From: an uncultured Armatimonadota bacterium
GTDB taxonomy: Bacteria > Armatimonadota > Fimbriimonadia > Fimbriimonadales > Fimbriimonadaceae
Reading direction: 5' to 3'
Assembly: GCA_903927025.1 (NCBI GenBank)
Contig: CAIYLG010000035.1
Location: 19,505 to 83,504, forward strand
DNA: 64,000 nucleotides
The notes beneath the pieces were generated by a model. That model did not search any database and was not told the origin of the DNA. It worked only from the letters and a program-made list of their open reading frames with translations. Positions 18,017 through 27,354 of this stretch are shown piece after piece (positions within the stretch are counted from its first letter, which is position 1; the number at the start of each line of letters is the position of its first letter). The translations under genes and the position numbers were made by a program.

Positions 18017-18889
18017 TTAAAACTTGATGCGCACTTGGGCGGTTAAGTCGAACAGCGTTCCATCCCGAAATCGAATCATCGGCTCGAATGTCACGTGCTT
18101 CACGATTTCATAGGCCCCTTGGATTCGGTAAAAATCGTGCCGATCGGGGGTCTGCCGCGACCAGCCGAACGTCGTCGTCTCACCCTTCACCGGGTTGAGA
18201 GCGGCGCTTACATCGAATACGTACCGATTGAAGTCCGCGGGAGTCTCAGCTCCCTGCAGGCTGATTGCCTCAGCACGAACGGTCCAATGCTGCAGTCTTC
18301 TTGAGGCGTCCAAGCCGAATGCTTCCTTCCAGCCCCTGCTCTGCCCTGGGGCGTCTTCGGGCTTTCGAATATCGTCGAACGAGGTTGCCGCGATACCGAA
18401 GTGTCTCCCCCAAGCAAGGCTGGCACCGATGACAGATCCGATCCTGCCTGTGAAGCCGCTTTCGTATCCGTTGCCCCCATTACAGAAAGCAATCGCAATA
18501 GGGACATTTTCTAGAATAAGGCTTGTATCGCCGCGCACGGCAAGGGCGCTTTCGTGCAGCATGTGCCCGGAGCCAAACGGAAGGTACTGCTTGCCTACCC
18601 TCCAGATCCCCTCATCTTCAACGTAGTACTCGTCGAATGGGTCGTTGCTGGAATCACCCGGGAGCGGCTGGAGCTTTTCCGCTGCATAGACTCGAAAGCC
18701 CTGTTGAGTGAAGAAGGAGAGGCTAACAATGCTGGGCCTCCCCATTACATCGTAAAACTGAAACAGGCTCGTTGAGGTCTGTTGTATGCGCAGACTTCCG
18801 GTGAGGTCCAGATGCAGCTGAACGGTGGGAACTTGGCAAAATGCCGCCGCACTGGCAACCAACCCCAGCACGACGGCAAACGACTTCAC
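18017..18889 (-). CDS. Putative outer-membrane beta-barrel protein
   Basis: 290 residues. Signal peptide MKSFAVVLGLVASAAAFCQ, then alternating amphipathic strands and a C-terminal strand ending VRIKF, the terminal Phe signature of Bam-assembled barrels. Strand-like pieces such as VSLSFFTQQGFRVYAAEKL and HVTFEPMIRFRDGT support a barrel. No specific porin family is recognised. Its ATG overlaps the end of hisS by four bases, so it is translated from the hisS transcript, an odd pairing of a housekeeping and an envelope gene. Confidence 0.6.
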   Translation of the reverse strand: MKSFAVVLGLVASAAAFCQVPTVQLHLDLTGSLRIQQTSTSLFQFYDVMGRPSIVSLSFFTQQGFRVYAAEKLQPLPGDSSNDPFDEYYVEDEGIWRVGKQYLPFGSGHMLHESALAVRGDTSLILENVPIAIAFCNGGNGYESGFTGRIGSVIGASLAWGRHFGIAATSFDDIRKPEDAPGQSRGWKEAFGLDASRRLQHWTVRAEAISLQGAETPADFNRYVFDVSAALNPVKGETTTFGWSRQTPDRHDFYRIQGAYEIVKHVTFEPMIRFRDGTLFDLTAQVRIKF

Positions 18890-20142
18890 TGAAGCTCCAG
18901 AACCTTATCCAAGACGTTTGCGATCGGAATTTCAACCTGCTCGCTGCTGCCGAGGCGCTTTATTTGGACCGTATTTCTTCGAATTTCGTCGTCTCCGAGG
19001 ATCAATGCCACTGCGGCGCCGCTCTTGTCCGCCTGCCGCATTTGGGATTTCATACTCTTCCCGTCAATGTCCAGAAGGGCAGTCAAGCCAGCCGACCGGA
19101 GTTCCCGCACCACCGCCTGGCAACTTTTGAAAGCAGATTCAGTCGCCTGTACGACAAAGGCATGGGGACGAGTTCCACCCGTCCAGCCATCGGATTCGTC
19201 GAGGACGATAATCGCTCGTTCGATACCCATTCCAACTCCGACGCTAGGAGTTGCGGAGCCGCCAAGGTCTTTAATCAAGTTGTCGTACCTGCCTCCGCCA
19301 CACAGCGAACTCTGCGCACCCAGCTTGGTGGACTGAACCTCGAAAACCGTATCCGTGTAGTAGTCCAGGCCCCGAACGATATCCGGCGCAAGTTCAAACT
19401 GCACGCCGGCATCAGTCAAAAGCTCCTGGATTTTGTCAAATCGGCTTCGGGACTCATCTTCGAGGTAATTCGTAATTGGGGGGATCTCCCGAATAGCCTG
19501 TTGGGCTTCCGGATCTTTGGAGTCAAGAAGTCGGAGGGGGTTCTTTTGAACCTTCTCCTGATATTCTGTGGGCTGAGTTGCCAAAAATCCCGCGGCGTGG
19601 GTGAGGATTGCTTCGCGAAATTTGGCGCGGCACTCGTCCTTCCCTAGCGTGTTCAGCTTTGCGACGGCATCTTTGATTCCAATTGCCTCATAAAAGCGCA
19701 CGGTGAGTTCAATGATCTCAGCATCGGCGGCGGGAGATGGCGAGCCGACCAATTCTAGGCCAAACTGGTGGGCCTCCCTGAGCCTTCCCTTCTGCGGTCG
19801 ATCGTATCGAAAGATCGGGATGATGTATGACATCCGCGTCACAGTTCCGGGAGGACACAGGTTGTGTTCAACCAGGGCGCGCATAGCGGGAGCGGTTCCC
19901 TCTGGCTTAAGGGTGATGCTTCTTCCACCCTTGTCCATAAAGGTGTACATCTCTTTGCTCACCACGTCGCTGGTCTCGCCAGCTGTGCGGAGGAATACAT
20001 CTGTGTCCTCAAACGTCGGAGTTCGAAGCTCTTGGTAGCCGTATCGAGCGGTCAGGTCGCGAAAGGCAGCCTCAAGTTTAAGCCACTTGTATGAATCGGT
20101 TGGGAGCACGTCCTCTGTGCCGCGAGGAGCCTGGTAGCGCAT
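18886..20142 (-). CDS. hisS: Histidine--tRNA ligase
   Basis: 418 residues, normal for the bacterial enzyme. Class II motifs are visible: the N-terminal RYQAPRGTEDVLP, motif 2 region GTVTRMSYIIPIFRYDRPQKGRLREAHQFG, the histidine-specific DIVRGLDYYTDTVFEV, and motif 3 GVGMGIERAI. The C-terminal anticodon-binding domain (PHAFVVQATE...) is present. It charges tRNA-His with histidine. The ATG at 20142 fits the family start. The downstream barrel-like gene overlaps its stop. Confidence 0.97.
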   Translation of the reverse strand: MRYQAPRGTEDVLPTDSYKWLKLEAAFRDLTARYGYQELRTPTFEDTDVFLRTAGETSDVVSKEMYTFMDKGGRSITLKPEGTAPAMRALVEHNLCPPGTVTRMSYIIPIFRYDRPQKGRLREAHQFGLELVGSPSPAADAEIIELTVRFYEAIGIKDAVAKLNTLGKDECRAKFREAILTHAAGFLATQPTEYQEKVQKNPLRLLDSKDPEAQQAIREIPPITNYLEDESRSRFDKIQELLTDAGVQFELAPDIVRGLDYYTDTVFEVQSTKLGAQSSLCGGGRYDNLIKDLGGSATPSVGVGMGIERAIIVLDESDGWTGGTRPHAFVVQATESAFKSCQAVVRELRSAGLTALLDIDGKSMKSQMRQADKSGAAVALILGDDEIRRNTVQIKRLGSSEQVEIPIANVLDKVLELQ

Positions 20143-20180
20143 AAAGTGTATTGTGGCAGGTCAAAAGCGCCAAACCGAAT

Positions 20181-21875
20181 TCAACTGAGGCTGACGTTCT
20201 TGCGCACAATCCACTTTTTGAGCGCTTCTGAGATCACTCGCTCATTGATGGGTTTGCTGATAAAGTCGTTCATTCCCGCCAGCTGACACATCAACGCGTC
20301 CTCTTTAAGCACACTTGCGGTGAGGGCGACGATCGGGATGTGCTTCACCGCCGTGTCCAATTCCCGAATCGCTCGGGTTGCCTGGATTCCATCCATCCTC
20401 GGCATCTGCACGTCCATGAACACCATGTCGAAGGGCTCTGTCTGCACAATCCTCAGCGCCTCTTCACCCGTCTGCACACAGATGACTTCACAGCCGTTGT
20501 GCTCCAGCATCGAGGTCACCACTAGGCTGTTGACCTCGTTATCCTCAGCCACGAGCACGCGAGGATGGCGGGAGGCGGAGTCATCTTCAGCAAGCGGAAG
20601 CGTGATCGTCGGTTCACCTGTGTCAACCAGCGGCATCTCAAGGTCAAACCAAAATGTGCTGCCGACTCCAACTTCGCTTCGAACCTGAATCTCGGTTCCC
20701 AACTTCTTGGCAACCTGTCGACAGATACTGAGCCCCAGACCCGCTCCGCCGTATCGGCGTTGGGTTCCCTGGTCGGCCTGGACAAACTCGTCGAAAATCG
20801 TCTTTTGGCGGTCCCGCGAAATTCCGATCCCCGTATCACGGATTTCAAATCGAGCTGTAATCGCGTGCTGCTTCTCCTGAACTCGGCTGACGCTGACTTC
20901 CACGGTCCCCTGAGTGGTGAATTTCAGCGCATTGCCAATCAGGTTCGAAACCAGCTGCTGCAACCTCACGGAATCCCCCATAAGAGGAATGTGAAGTTCT
21001 TCATCGACGCTGGCAATGAATCGAAGCTGCTTCGCCATCGCCATGGGTCGCATCATGGCGGCAATTCCTTCAACGAAATCCGAAAGTTCAATGGGTGCGA
21101 GCGCAACGTCTGTGAGCGCCCCCATATCGTTTCGCGCAAACTCCAGCACGTTTGTCAGAACGCTGAGGAGCCCTTCCGCACTCTTCTCAATCGTGTCTAC
21201 GTAGTGCCTCTGCCTCTCAGAAAGCGGCGTAGCAGCAAGAAGTGAGGTCACTCCAACAACGCCATTCATCGGCGTGCGAATCTCATGGCTGATATTTGCC
21301 AGAAAGATCGACTTGGCCTTGTTGGCCGCATTTGCCTGCTCCTTTGCCGAAATAAGCGTCTCAGCCTGCTCTCGTAGGGCGAAGTTCGAGCGCCTCAGTT
21401 CCAGAAGCGAGACGACTTGGCGGCTTAACGCTCGCAGAGAGTCAACCTGCGCCGCCGAGATGGGCCTCGGGTGTCGGTCCATAACGCAAATGGTGCCGAG
21501 TGGAAGTCCATCTGGGTTGATGAGTGGCGCGCCAGCATAAAACCGAAACTGATGACGCCCTGCCACAAGATCGTTGTCCTTAAATCTTGGGTCATTCACG
21601 GTATCCGGAACGACGAGCACCTGGTCTGGTCGGAGGATGGCATGCGCGCAGATCGACAAATCCCGATCGACCTCCTTGAAATCGATTCCCTTTCGGGCTT
21701 TGAGCCAATTGCGAGATTCGTCTAGGAGAGAAACTGCCGCCATCGGCGTTCCGCAGATTACGGAGGCCAGCATCACAATATCGTCGTAAACGAGTTCGTC
21801 AGCCGTGTCGAGAATCTCGTACTGCTTGAGGGCAAACAGCCGAGCGGACTCGTTATGCGGCAGAGAGGCTCTCAT
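20181..21875 (-). CDS. Soluble hybrid histidine kinase (GAF-HisKA-HATPase-REC)
   Basis: 564 residues without membrane segments. Order: GAF domain about 20-165 (start RLFALKQYEILDTADE, core DRDLSICAHAI and FYAGAPL), a coiled linker, HisKA with FLANISHEIRTPMNG (phospho-acceptor His near 197), HATPase with N box LIGNALKF and G boxes DTGIGI and GGAGLGLSI, then a receiver domain with FDMVFMDVQMPRMDG (phospho-acceptor Asp) and the final KPINE Lys. It should sense a small ligand or redox cue through GAF and relay phosphate internally. No separate response regulator or phosphotransfer protein is next to it, so the output partner is elsewhere. Confidence 0.95.
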   Translation of the reverse strand: MRASLPHNESARLFALKQYEILDTADELVYDDIVMLASVICGTPMAAVSLLDESRNWLKARKGIDFKEVDRDLSICAHAILRPDQVLVVPDTVNDPRFKDNDLVAGRHQFRFYAGAPLINPDGLPLGTICVMDRHPRPISAAQVDSLRALSRQVVSLLELRRSNFALREQAETLISAKEQANAANKAKSIFLANISHEIRTPMNGVVGVTSLLAATPLSERQRHYVDTIEKSAEGLLSVLTNVLEFARNDMGALTDVALAPIELSDFVEGIAAMMRPMAMAKQLRFIASVDEELHIPLMGDSVRLQQLVSNLIGNALKFTTQGTVEVSVSRVQEKQHAITARFEIRDTGIGISRDRQKTIFDEFVQADQGTQRRYGGAGLGLSICRQVAKKLGTEIQVRSEVGVGSTFWFDLEMPLVDTGEPTITLPLAEDDSASRHPRVLVAEDNEVNSLVVTSMLEHNGCEVICVQTGEEALRIVQTEPFDMVFMDVQMPRMDGIQATRAIRELDTAVKHIPIVALTASVLKEDALMCQLAGMNDFISKPINERVISEALKKWIVRKNVSLS

Positions 21876-22374
21876 TTCAGAATTCCATGCGGCGCACCGC
21901 TACCTCGTGGAGTATGCGACCGTTGCTTTATAGCCCCATGTCACTCTTTTCCAGTACGGCGAAAGCCCTAGAAACAATGCACATGCAAGGCACTTTATGG
22001 CACTTAAAGTTCATCTGGAACATACCTCGCATAACGCGGTTTCTGAGATGCATTAAGGATTTAGACCTTCCCTTGAGGGCAATTGGAGCGCAGAACTTCA
22101 GTCTGCATCTCGGCCAGGGCTTCAGCCCTGCGCCAAGCCGTCCCGACGTGTCCGGATCGCGTGTTTGAACCTGGGGAACCCAACAACTCCCGGTTTGAAA
22201 TCCCTATCTGAATGCCCGCGTGCCAACCCGCCCGACTCATCTGGAGGTCAGATTTTATGCCGCAAGAAACCGAATACAGTGGCCCAAGTCGGCCAGCCAG
22301 AGATCGGCGGGCATAAATTGAATTCTAAAAGCCAACTGAACTTGCGCATGCAGGTAACTTTGACGAACCCCAAA
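21876..22374. other. Intergenic region with hairpins, upstream of recQ
   Basis: About 500 bases. Contains GCAGA...TCTGC (22090-22106), CAGGGC-TTCA-GCCCTG (22115-22130) and a CAACAACTCCCGGTTTGAAA segment (from 22181) that resembles the CAACAACGGGGTTGAAACC segment at 47609. A frame continuous with recQ runs back through most of this region but its residues (for example CPRANPPDSSGGQ) are not protein-family-like, so I treat it as non-coding. Confidence 0.5.
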
Positions 22375-24171
22375 ATGGACGATGCGATACAGCTTCTGCG
22401 CCGAGTCTACGGATACGATTCGTTTCGTCCGCCCCAAGACCAAATAGTTTCGTCCATCCTCAAAGGACGAGACTGCTTCGTGCTGATGCCCACCGGGGCT
22501 GGCAAGTCCATCTGCTTCCAGGTTCCCGCCATGTTGAGAAAAGGAGTGGGGCTCATCGTTTCCCCCCTCATCTCGCTGATGAAGGACCAAGTTGATGCAC
22601 TTAAGCAGAACGGAGTTTCCGCGGCCTGCTACAACTCCTCCTTGACGACATTGGAGGCCAGAAAGGTGATGACCTCCTTGGAGGCTGGAGAGCTAGACCT
22701 CCTCTATGTATCTCCCGAAAGGCTGATGCTCCCAGATTTCCAGGAAAAACTTGCCACCATTGACTTGGCACTCTTTGCCATCGATGAAGCGCACTGCGTA
22801 TCTCAATGGGGTCACGATTTCCGACCGGAGTACGTCCAAATTGGTCGGCTAAGATCGCAATTCCCTCATATCCCGTTCGTGGCGCTTACTGCGACGGCGG
22901 ACGAGATCACCCGACGGGACATCCTTGAGCGGCTGAGCCTAAAAGATCCCGAAATATTCATATCCGGTTTTGATCGCCCCAACATTCGATACAACGTTGT
23001 CGAAAAGAGCGATGCGCAAAGGCAAACCGCAGAATTCATCAAAGCAAAAGGATCCGAAGCGGGGATTGTCTACTGCCTCTCCAGAAAGCGAGTGGACCAG
23101 GTTAGCGAGTACCTGCGAAAAGTTGGAATCGCGGCCGACTCTTACCATGCCGGATACAGTTCGGAAGAACGCAGCCGCGTCCAGGAAGCATTCCAAAAGG
23201 ACGAGATCCAAGTGGTGGTCGCCACGGTGGCGTTCGGCATGGGAATCGACAAGCCAAACGTTCGATACGTAATTCACTACGATCTGCCCAAGAACATGGA
23301 AGGCTACTACCAGGAGACGGGAAGAGCCGGCCGAGACGGTCTTCCATCTGAAGCGCTCCTATTATTCAGCGCTGGTGACATCAGTTCAGCACGAAGACTG
23401 ATCAGCATGGGAGAGAATCCCACGCAAGTCTCGGTTGAACTGAAGAAGCTTGCCTCGATGGCAGACTACGCTCAGTCACTCACCTGTCGCCGCCGCATCA
23501 TCCTTAAATACTTCGGCGAGACCAGAGAGGCGGACTGCATGAACTGCGATATCTGCCTTCAGCGACCCGATGAATTTGATGCCACTGAGGATGTTCGCAT
23601 TGCGCTCATGGCGGTTTATGATCTCCAGCAGCGGTTCGGAGTCGGGCATACCATTGAGTTGCTCCGAGGCTCTCAGAACGCCAAGATCATGCAGTCGAAT
23701 CACGACGCGCTGAGCTCTTTCGGCAAGGGAAAGCACTACTCCGCAGATGAATGGCAGAGCCTCTTTAGGCAAATGATCCAGATTGGTCTTCTTCGACAGG
23801 ATGCAGACAACTACAACATCCTAAAGCTCACCCCTGCCACGCGAGGGGTCCTGCGAGAAGGCGAGACTGTGCTGCTGGCCAAGCCAAGGCTGAAGCTCGC
23901 CAAAAAGCCGGCCAAGAAGGGCGGCAAGGAAGAACTTGCTGCCGGAGACGAGGGGCTATTTCGGTATTTACGCACGGTTCGCCGAAAGTTGGCGGACCAA
24001 GAGCAGGTGCCGGCCTACATCATCTGCGGAGACGAAACTCTTCGCAAAATGGCCGCTCAGCGTCCCAAGAACCGTGCGGAACTCCTCGACGTTCAGGGAA
24101 TTGGCGAGCGCAAGGCAGACCGATTTGGCGCCTTCTTCCTTGAGGCGCTGGCCGCCTACAAAGACGACTAA
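22375..24171 (+). CDS. recQ: ATP-dependent DNA helicase RecQ
   Basis: 599 residues from the ATG at 22375 (MDDAIQLLRRVYGYDSFRPPQ), chosen because RecQ proteins begin 8-20 residues before this block; an ATG nine codons upstream (22348) is possible. Helicase motif I is MPTGAGKS, motif II AIDEAHCVSQWGHDFRPEY, motif VI QETGRAGRDG. The RecQ zinc site is CRRRIILKYFGE...CMNCDIC. A winged-helix region and a C-terminal HRDC domain (VQGIGERKADRFG) complete the protein. It is a 3-prime to 5-prime DNA helicase in recombination and replication repair. Its stop overlaps the end of the convergent iron transporter gene by four bases. Confidence 0.97.
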   Translation: MDDAIQLLRRVYGYDSFRPPQDQIVSSILKGRDCFVLMPTGAGKSICFQVPAMLRKGVGLIVSPLISLMKDQVDALKQNGVSAACYNSSLTTLEARKVMTSLEAGELDLLYVSPERLMLPDFQEKLATIDLALFAIDEAHCVSQWGHDFRPEYVQIGRLRSQFPHIPFVALTATADEITRRDILERLSLKDPEIFISGFDRPNIRYNVVEKSDAQRQTAEFIKAKGSEAGIVYCLSRKRVDQVSEYLRKVGIAADSYHAGYSSEERSRVQEAFQKDEIQVVVATVAFGMGIDKPNVRYVIHYDLPKNMEGYYQETGRAGRDGLPSEALLLFSAGDISSARRLISMGENPTQVSVELKKLASMADYAQSLTCRRRIILKYFGETREADCMNCDICLQRPDEFDATEDVRIALMAVYDLQQRFGVGHTIELLRGSQNAKIMQSNHDALSSFGKGKHYSADEWQSLFRQMIQIGLLRQDADNYNILKLTPATRGVLREGETVLLAKPRLKLAKKPAKKGGKEELAAGDEGLFRYLRTVRRKLADQEQVPAYIICGDETLRKMAAQRPKNRAELLDVQGIGERKADRFGAFFLEALAAYKDD

Positions 24172-25325
24172 GCGCCCATGTGACCGAGCGCCACGCCGAT
24201 GGCGTAGGTCACGATGCCTTCCGCCGCGCCCACCAACGTCATCTCCATGCCGCTGCTCCACCAATTGCGCACAGTCACCATGCTCTTCGCGGCACCAACT
24301 GCAAAATGGGCGACAAGGGAGACCACAGCCGCCGCCACAACGGCCTGAATTCCATGCATAAAGAAGAATGGGATGATCGGAATGAATGCACCGATCGCAG
24401 TGGAGACCATTCCAAAGACTGCGGATGAAATAGGGTTGGAAAGTGCATCTTCCGTGAGATTCAGCTTCTCTGCCGCCATCGTCTTTAAGAACTGCGCTTC
24501 ATCCGCAGCCAGATACTCGGATATCTTTTCAGACTCCTCCGCTGGAACTCCCTTTAGCTGGTAGAAAATCGCCAACTCTTGCTTGGCCGCCGCAGGATTT
24601 TCAGCCAACATCTTCTTCTCACGGCTGATTTCTGCCTCAAAGATCTCTCGCTCGCTCTTGGCGGCGAGGTAGGCGCCCGACCCCATGGACAGAGCACTCG
24701 CAACCATTCCCGCCACGCCTGCGAGCAGGACGTACTTGCTGTCTCCAAGCGTCGCTCCAGAGACTCCGCTGACGATCCCGAAGATGGCCCCAAGTCCATC
24801 GTTGACTCCATAGACGGCATCGCCAATCCAGCTTCCAGTTCCGATTCTCTGACGGTGGATCAGATAGTCCAGGACCGATCTGTCTCCGCTATGGGTCTGC
24901 AATCGCGTGAGAACGTGGGCATGGGCAAACTCATCGAGAACAACGTCGCGAAGGATTGCCACTGTTTGCTCGTCGTGAATATCTCGCATCTGCCGAAGGT
25001 AGGTGGAAACGTCCCGACGCTCTTCCCCCTCGATCTCGGCAAGGATCTCCAGCATTCCGTGCCCGGTGTCCATAGATTTTAGGGCGTGGCCGGAGTGGGG
25101 ACCGCGAACCGGCAGCGTGCCGCCAAGCTCTTTGAGTCGCTTCTCCCAAAGGTCGGCGTGCTTCTTCTCAAGAGCACTCAGTTTCCTGAAGATCTCCTTA
25201 CGCTCTGGAATCGCCTGTTGCTCAGCCAGCTCAGCGTACATGTCAACGCCATCCATTTCCAGAGCCCAGTTCCTAGAGATGGTGTCAATTAGACTTTGCG
25301 TAGTATCTTCTGTAACTTCCCTCAT
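24168..25325 (-). CDS. Ferritin-like/VIT1 fusion membrane iron transporter (MbfA-like)
   Basis: 385 residues from the ATG at 25325 (MREVTEDTT). Residues 1-145 form a four-helix ferritin-like domain with EMDGVDMYAELAEQQ, EKKHADLWEKRL, EIEGEERRD and LDEFAHAHV, whose Glu and His residues would bind a di-iron centre. The rest is a VIT1/CCC1 transporter with DAVYGVNDGLGAIFGIVSG and several membrane helices. Related ferritin-VIT proteins export iron and protect from iron and peroxide stress. Longer upstream starts would read into the divergent FUSC gene and are not credible. The 117-base gap to FUSC must hold both promoters. Confidence 0.9.
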   Translation of the reverse strand: MREVTEDTTQSLIDTISRNWALEMDGVDMYAELAEQQAIPERKEIFRKLSALEKKHADLWEKRLKELGGTLPVRGPHSGHALKSMDTGHGMLEILAEIEGEERRDVSTYLRQMRDIHDEQTVAILRDVVLDEFAHAHVLTRLQTHSGDRSVLDYLIHRQRIGTGSWIGDAVYGVNDGLGAIFGIVSGVSGATLGDSKYVLLAGVAGMVASALSMGSGAYLAAKSEREIFEAEISREKKMLAENPAAAKQELAIFYQLKGVPAEESEKISEYLAADEAQFLKTMAAEKLNLTEDALSNPISSAVFGMVSTAIGAFIPIIPFFFMHGIQAVVAAAVVSLVAHFAVGAAKSMVTVRNWWSSGMEMTLVGAAEGIVTYAIGVALGHMGA

Positions 25326-25442
25326 GCTCTCTTCCTCTACGATGTTTGGCGCCAGCTCAGAGTACCGTTGCCGCACTGTCCTTGCAAGCACCGGCGCCGG
25401 CTGCAAGCTGAAGGCTCGACCATCTCCGGAGAGCTTTACTGC

Positions 25443-27344
25443 ATGAGCAGCCATAACCAAATTGCGCAGGCACTGGCCTTTGATAAGCGGAAGTGGGCTT
25501 CCACAGAAGCGACGAGGAACACCATTGGAGTAGGGCTCGTCATGCTCACTGCCGTACTGGGCAGAAACGCAGGCGCTGGAGCCCTTGCCTCGATTGGCGC
25601 GCTCTATACGGGCATGGCCGCATCCAACGGCGTTTACCACGCCCGGATTAGAGCCATGGCTGCCAGTGGGCTACTCGTCAGCCTCTGCACCGCGCTTGGC
25701 GCATTCGTCTCGTCAAACCAGGTGCTGTCGACGCTCATGGTTTTGACTGTGGCGTTCGGGACGGCCCTTTACGCTTCGTCCAGCCGAGTCGCTGGCACCG
25801 TCAGTGCCCAGGCGACGGCGATCCTCTGCGTCATGGTTGGGCTTCGACTCCCTCCGTCCGGCGCGATTGGCGACGGGCTGCTCGTGGCGGGAGGATCAGC
25901 GGTGCAGATTTTGCTTCTCACCGTCGTCTGGCCGATGAAGTCAGGTGTACAGGAACGAACTTCGGTTGCGGATGCATTTGACGCGCTTGCGGCGTTCGTG
26001 CTGAGAATGCCCAGTAATCGCAACGATGAATCTCCACAGATTCCACCTGCCTTCCAGATTCAGGAGGCACGCGAGCTGCTCAATGAGGCGGAACGAGTTC
26101 ACTGGCGCGAAGAGAACGACCACCTCTTTCAGGCACTGCGGCACGCCGAAGCAATTCGAGCGGCTTTGGTGGGATTTGCAGAAGCGGATCGAAACTTTTC
26201 TAAGCTGGACCGAAGCTCCAACGTCCGAAGCGCACGCTTGGCAAGATCATTGGCCAAGTCCCTGCGCGAACTGGGAGGGCGGGTTCGTCAGGGAAGGCTT
26301 TCCGATGACCCTATCGTCCTCAAGATTCCCGTAATAGGTGGAGACGCCCCCGAAGCCCAAGACTACGAAAAGTGGCTAAACATGCTCGCGGAGCTGATCG
26401 GCGACACGATCCAGGCAGTAAACGCGCACCCTGGATGGCAAAAGAGGTCGAACACAAGAAGCGTCTTTTACGCCCTGACTCGGCTTCCCGATATCGACTC
26501 CATTCGCGCCGTTGCGTTTCAGCACGCGCTACGGTATGCGATTACGGTTGAGGTCGCCTTCATCATCTCAGAACGTTGGTCTCGCAGCCACGCCTACTGG
26601 TTGCCTCTTACCGTCGCGCTGGTTCTCCGACAAGACTACGGTTCAACCTTCCAACGTGGCATTTCGCGACTGTTGGGAACCGTATTCGGGCTTGCCATTT
26701 GCGACGCCGCACTCAAGGTGGTACCGCTGACCCCAACCGCCCTGCAGTTCTTGTTGGTTGTGGCGGCTTGGCTGGCCTTTGCCTGTGTTACCGCTGGATA
26801 CACCTACTCAAGCGCCGCGGTAACCGGATTTGTTGTATTTGGCATTGCGGCATCCGAGCAGGTAACCGGCGAAATCAGCATTATGCGTCTGGTCTCCAGC
26901 ATGCTCGGCGTGATCATTGCTGTGCTCTCCTACATCGTTTGGCCTGCTTGGAGGTGGTCAGACGTTTGGGAAACCCTCAAGAAAACGGCCTCGGCCCAGT
27001 CGGATTACTGCGCCCTTGTTCTTCAGGCCCAGTGTGCACTGCCGACCGAAGATGGCGTTCGGCCCAGTACGATCCAAATGGACGAGGCGAGGAGTGCTGC
27101 AAGAGAGCTTCGAATTCAATCGGAGACGCTGCTGGCCTCCATTCGGCTCCATCCGCAGGGGCTGCACGCGCGCAGACTCAAACTTGCCGGTGATGCGGCC
27201 CAGCAGCTCGAAGAGAACGCGGCGACCATTTTGGCGGCGCAGGCGGGATGGAAATCGAACAAAAGGGACTCAGAAGGCCAACTGCGCGAGGCACTCGCCT
27301 CATCTCGCGATTTGGTCACGCAATTGGGACAGGCCATTCGATAA
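25443..27344 (+). CDS. FUSC family membrane protein (YccS/aromatic exporter-like)
   Basis: 633 residues from the ATG at 25443. N-terminal membrane block (VGLVMLTAVLGRNAGAGALASIG) with about six helices to residue 165, a long soluble helical part, then a second block of helices from about residue 360 (LRYAITVEVAFIISERWSRSHAYWLPLTVALVLRQDYGSTFQRG, the FUSC core motif), and a C-terminal soluble tail. Family members include efflux proteins for aromatic acids and fusaric acid. No membrane-fusion partner is adjacent. SDR and Gfo/Idh genes follow at 10 and 4 bases, so it heads an operon. Confidence 0.9.
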   Translation: MSSHNQIAQALAFDKRKWASTEATRNTIGVGLVMLTAVLGRNAGAGALASIGALYTGMAASNGVYHARIRAMAASGLLVSLCTALGAFVSSNQVLSTLMVLTVAFGTALYASSSRVAGTVSAQATAILCVMVGLRLPPSGAIGDGLLVAGGSAVQILLLTVVWPMKSGVQERTSVADAFDALAAFVLRMPSNRNDESPQIPPAFQIQEARELLNEAERVHWREENDHLFQALRHAEAIRAALVGFAEADRNFSKLDRSSNVRSARLARSLAKSLRELGGRVRQGRLSDDPIVLKIPVIGGDAPEAQDYEKWLNMLAELIGDTIQAVNAHPGWQKRSNTRSVFYALTRLPDIDSIRAVAFQHALRYAITVEVAFIISERWSRSHAYWLPLTVALVLRQDYGSTFQRGISRLLGTVFGLAICDAALKVVPLTPTALQFLLVVAAWLAFACVTAGYTYSSAAVTGFVVFGIAASEQVTGEISIMRLVSSMLGVIIAVLSYIVWPAWRWSDVWETLKKTASAQSDYCALVLQAQCALPTEDGVRPSTIQMDEARSAARELRIQSETLLASIRLHPQGLHARRLKLAGDAAQQLEENAATILAAQAGWKSNKRDSEGQLREALASSRDLVTQLGQAIR

Positions 27345-27354
27345 ACTAGCCGCC

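Noticed and set aside
22165..22374. N-terminal extension of recQ
   Set aside because: Upstream residues come from a repeat-like gap and RecQ homologues begin near MDDAIQLL.
25326..25640. N-terminal extension of the ferritin-VIT1 gene
   Set aside because: Antisense to the FUSC start and not ferritin-like; MREVTEDTT fits the domain start.
26917..27354. N-terminal extension of the SDR gene
   Set aside because: Lies in another frame inside the FUSC gene; SDR fold begins at 27355.
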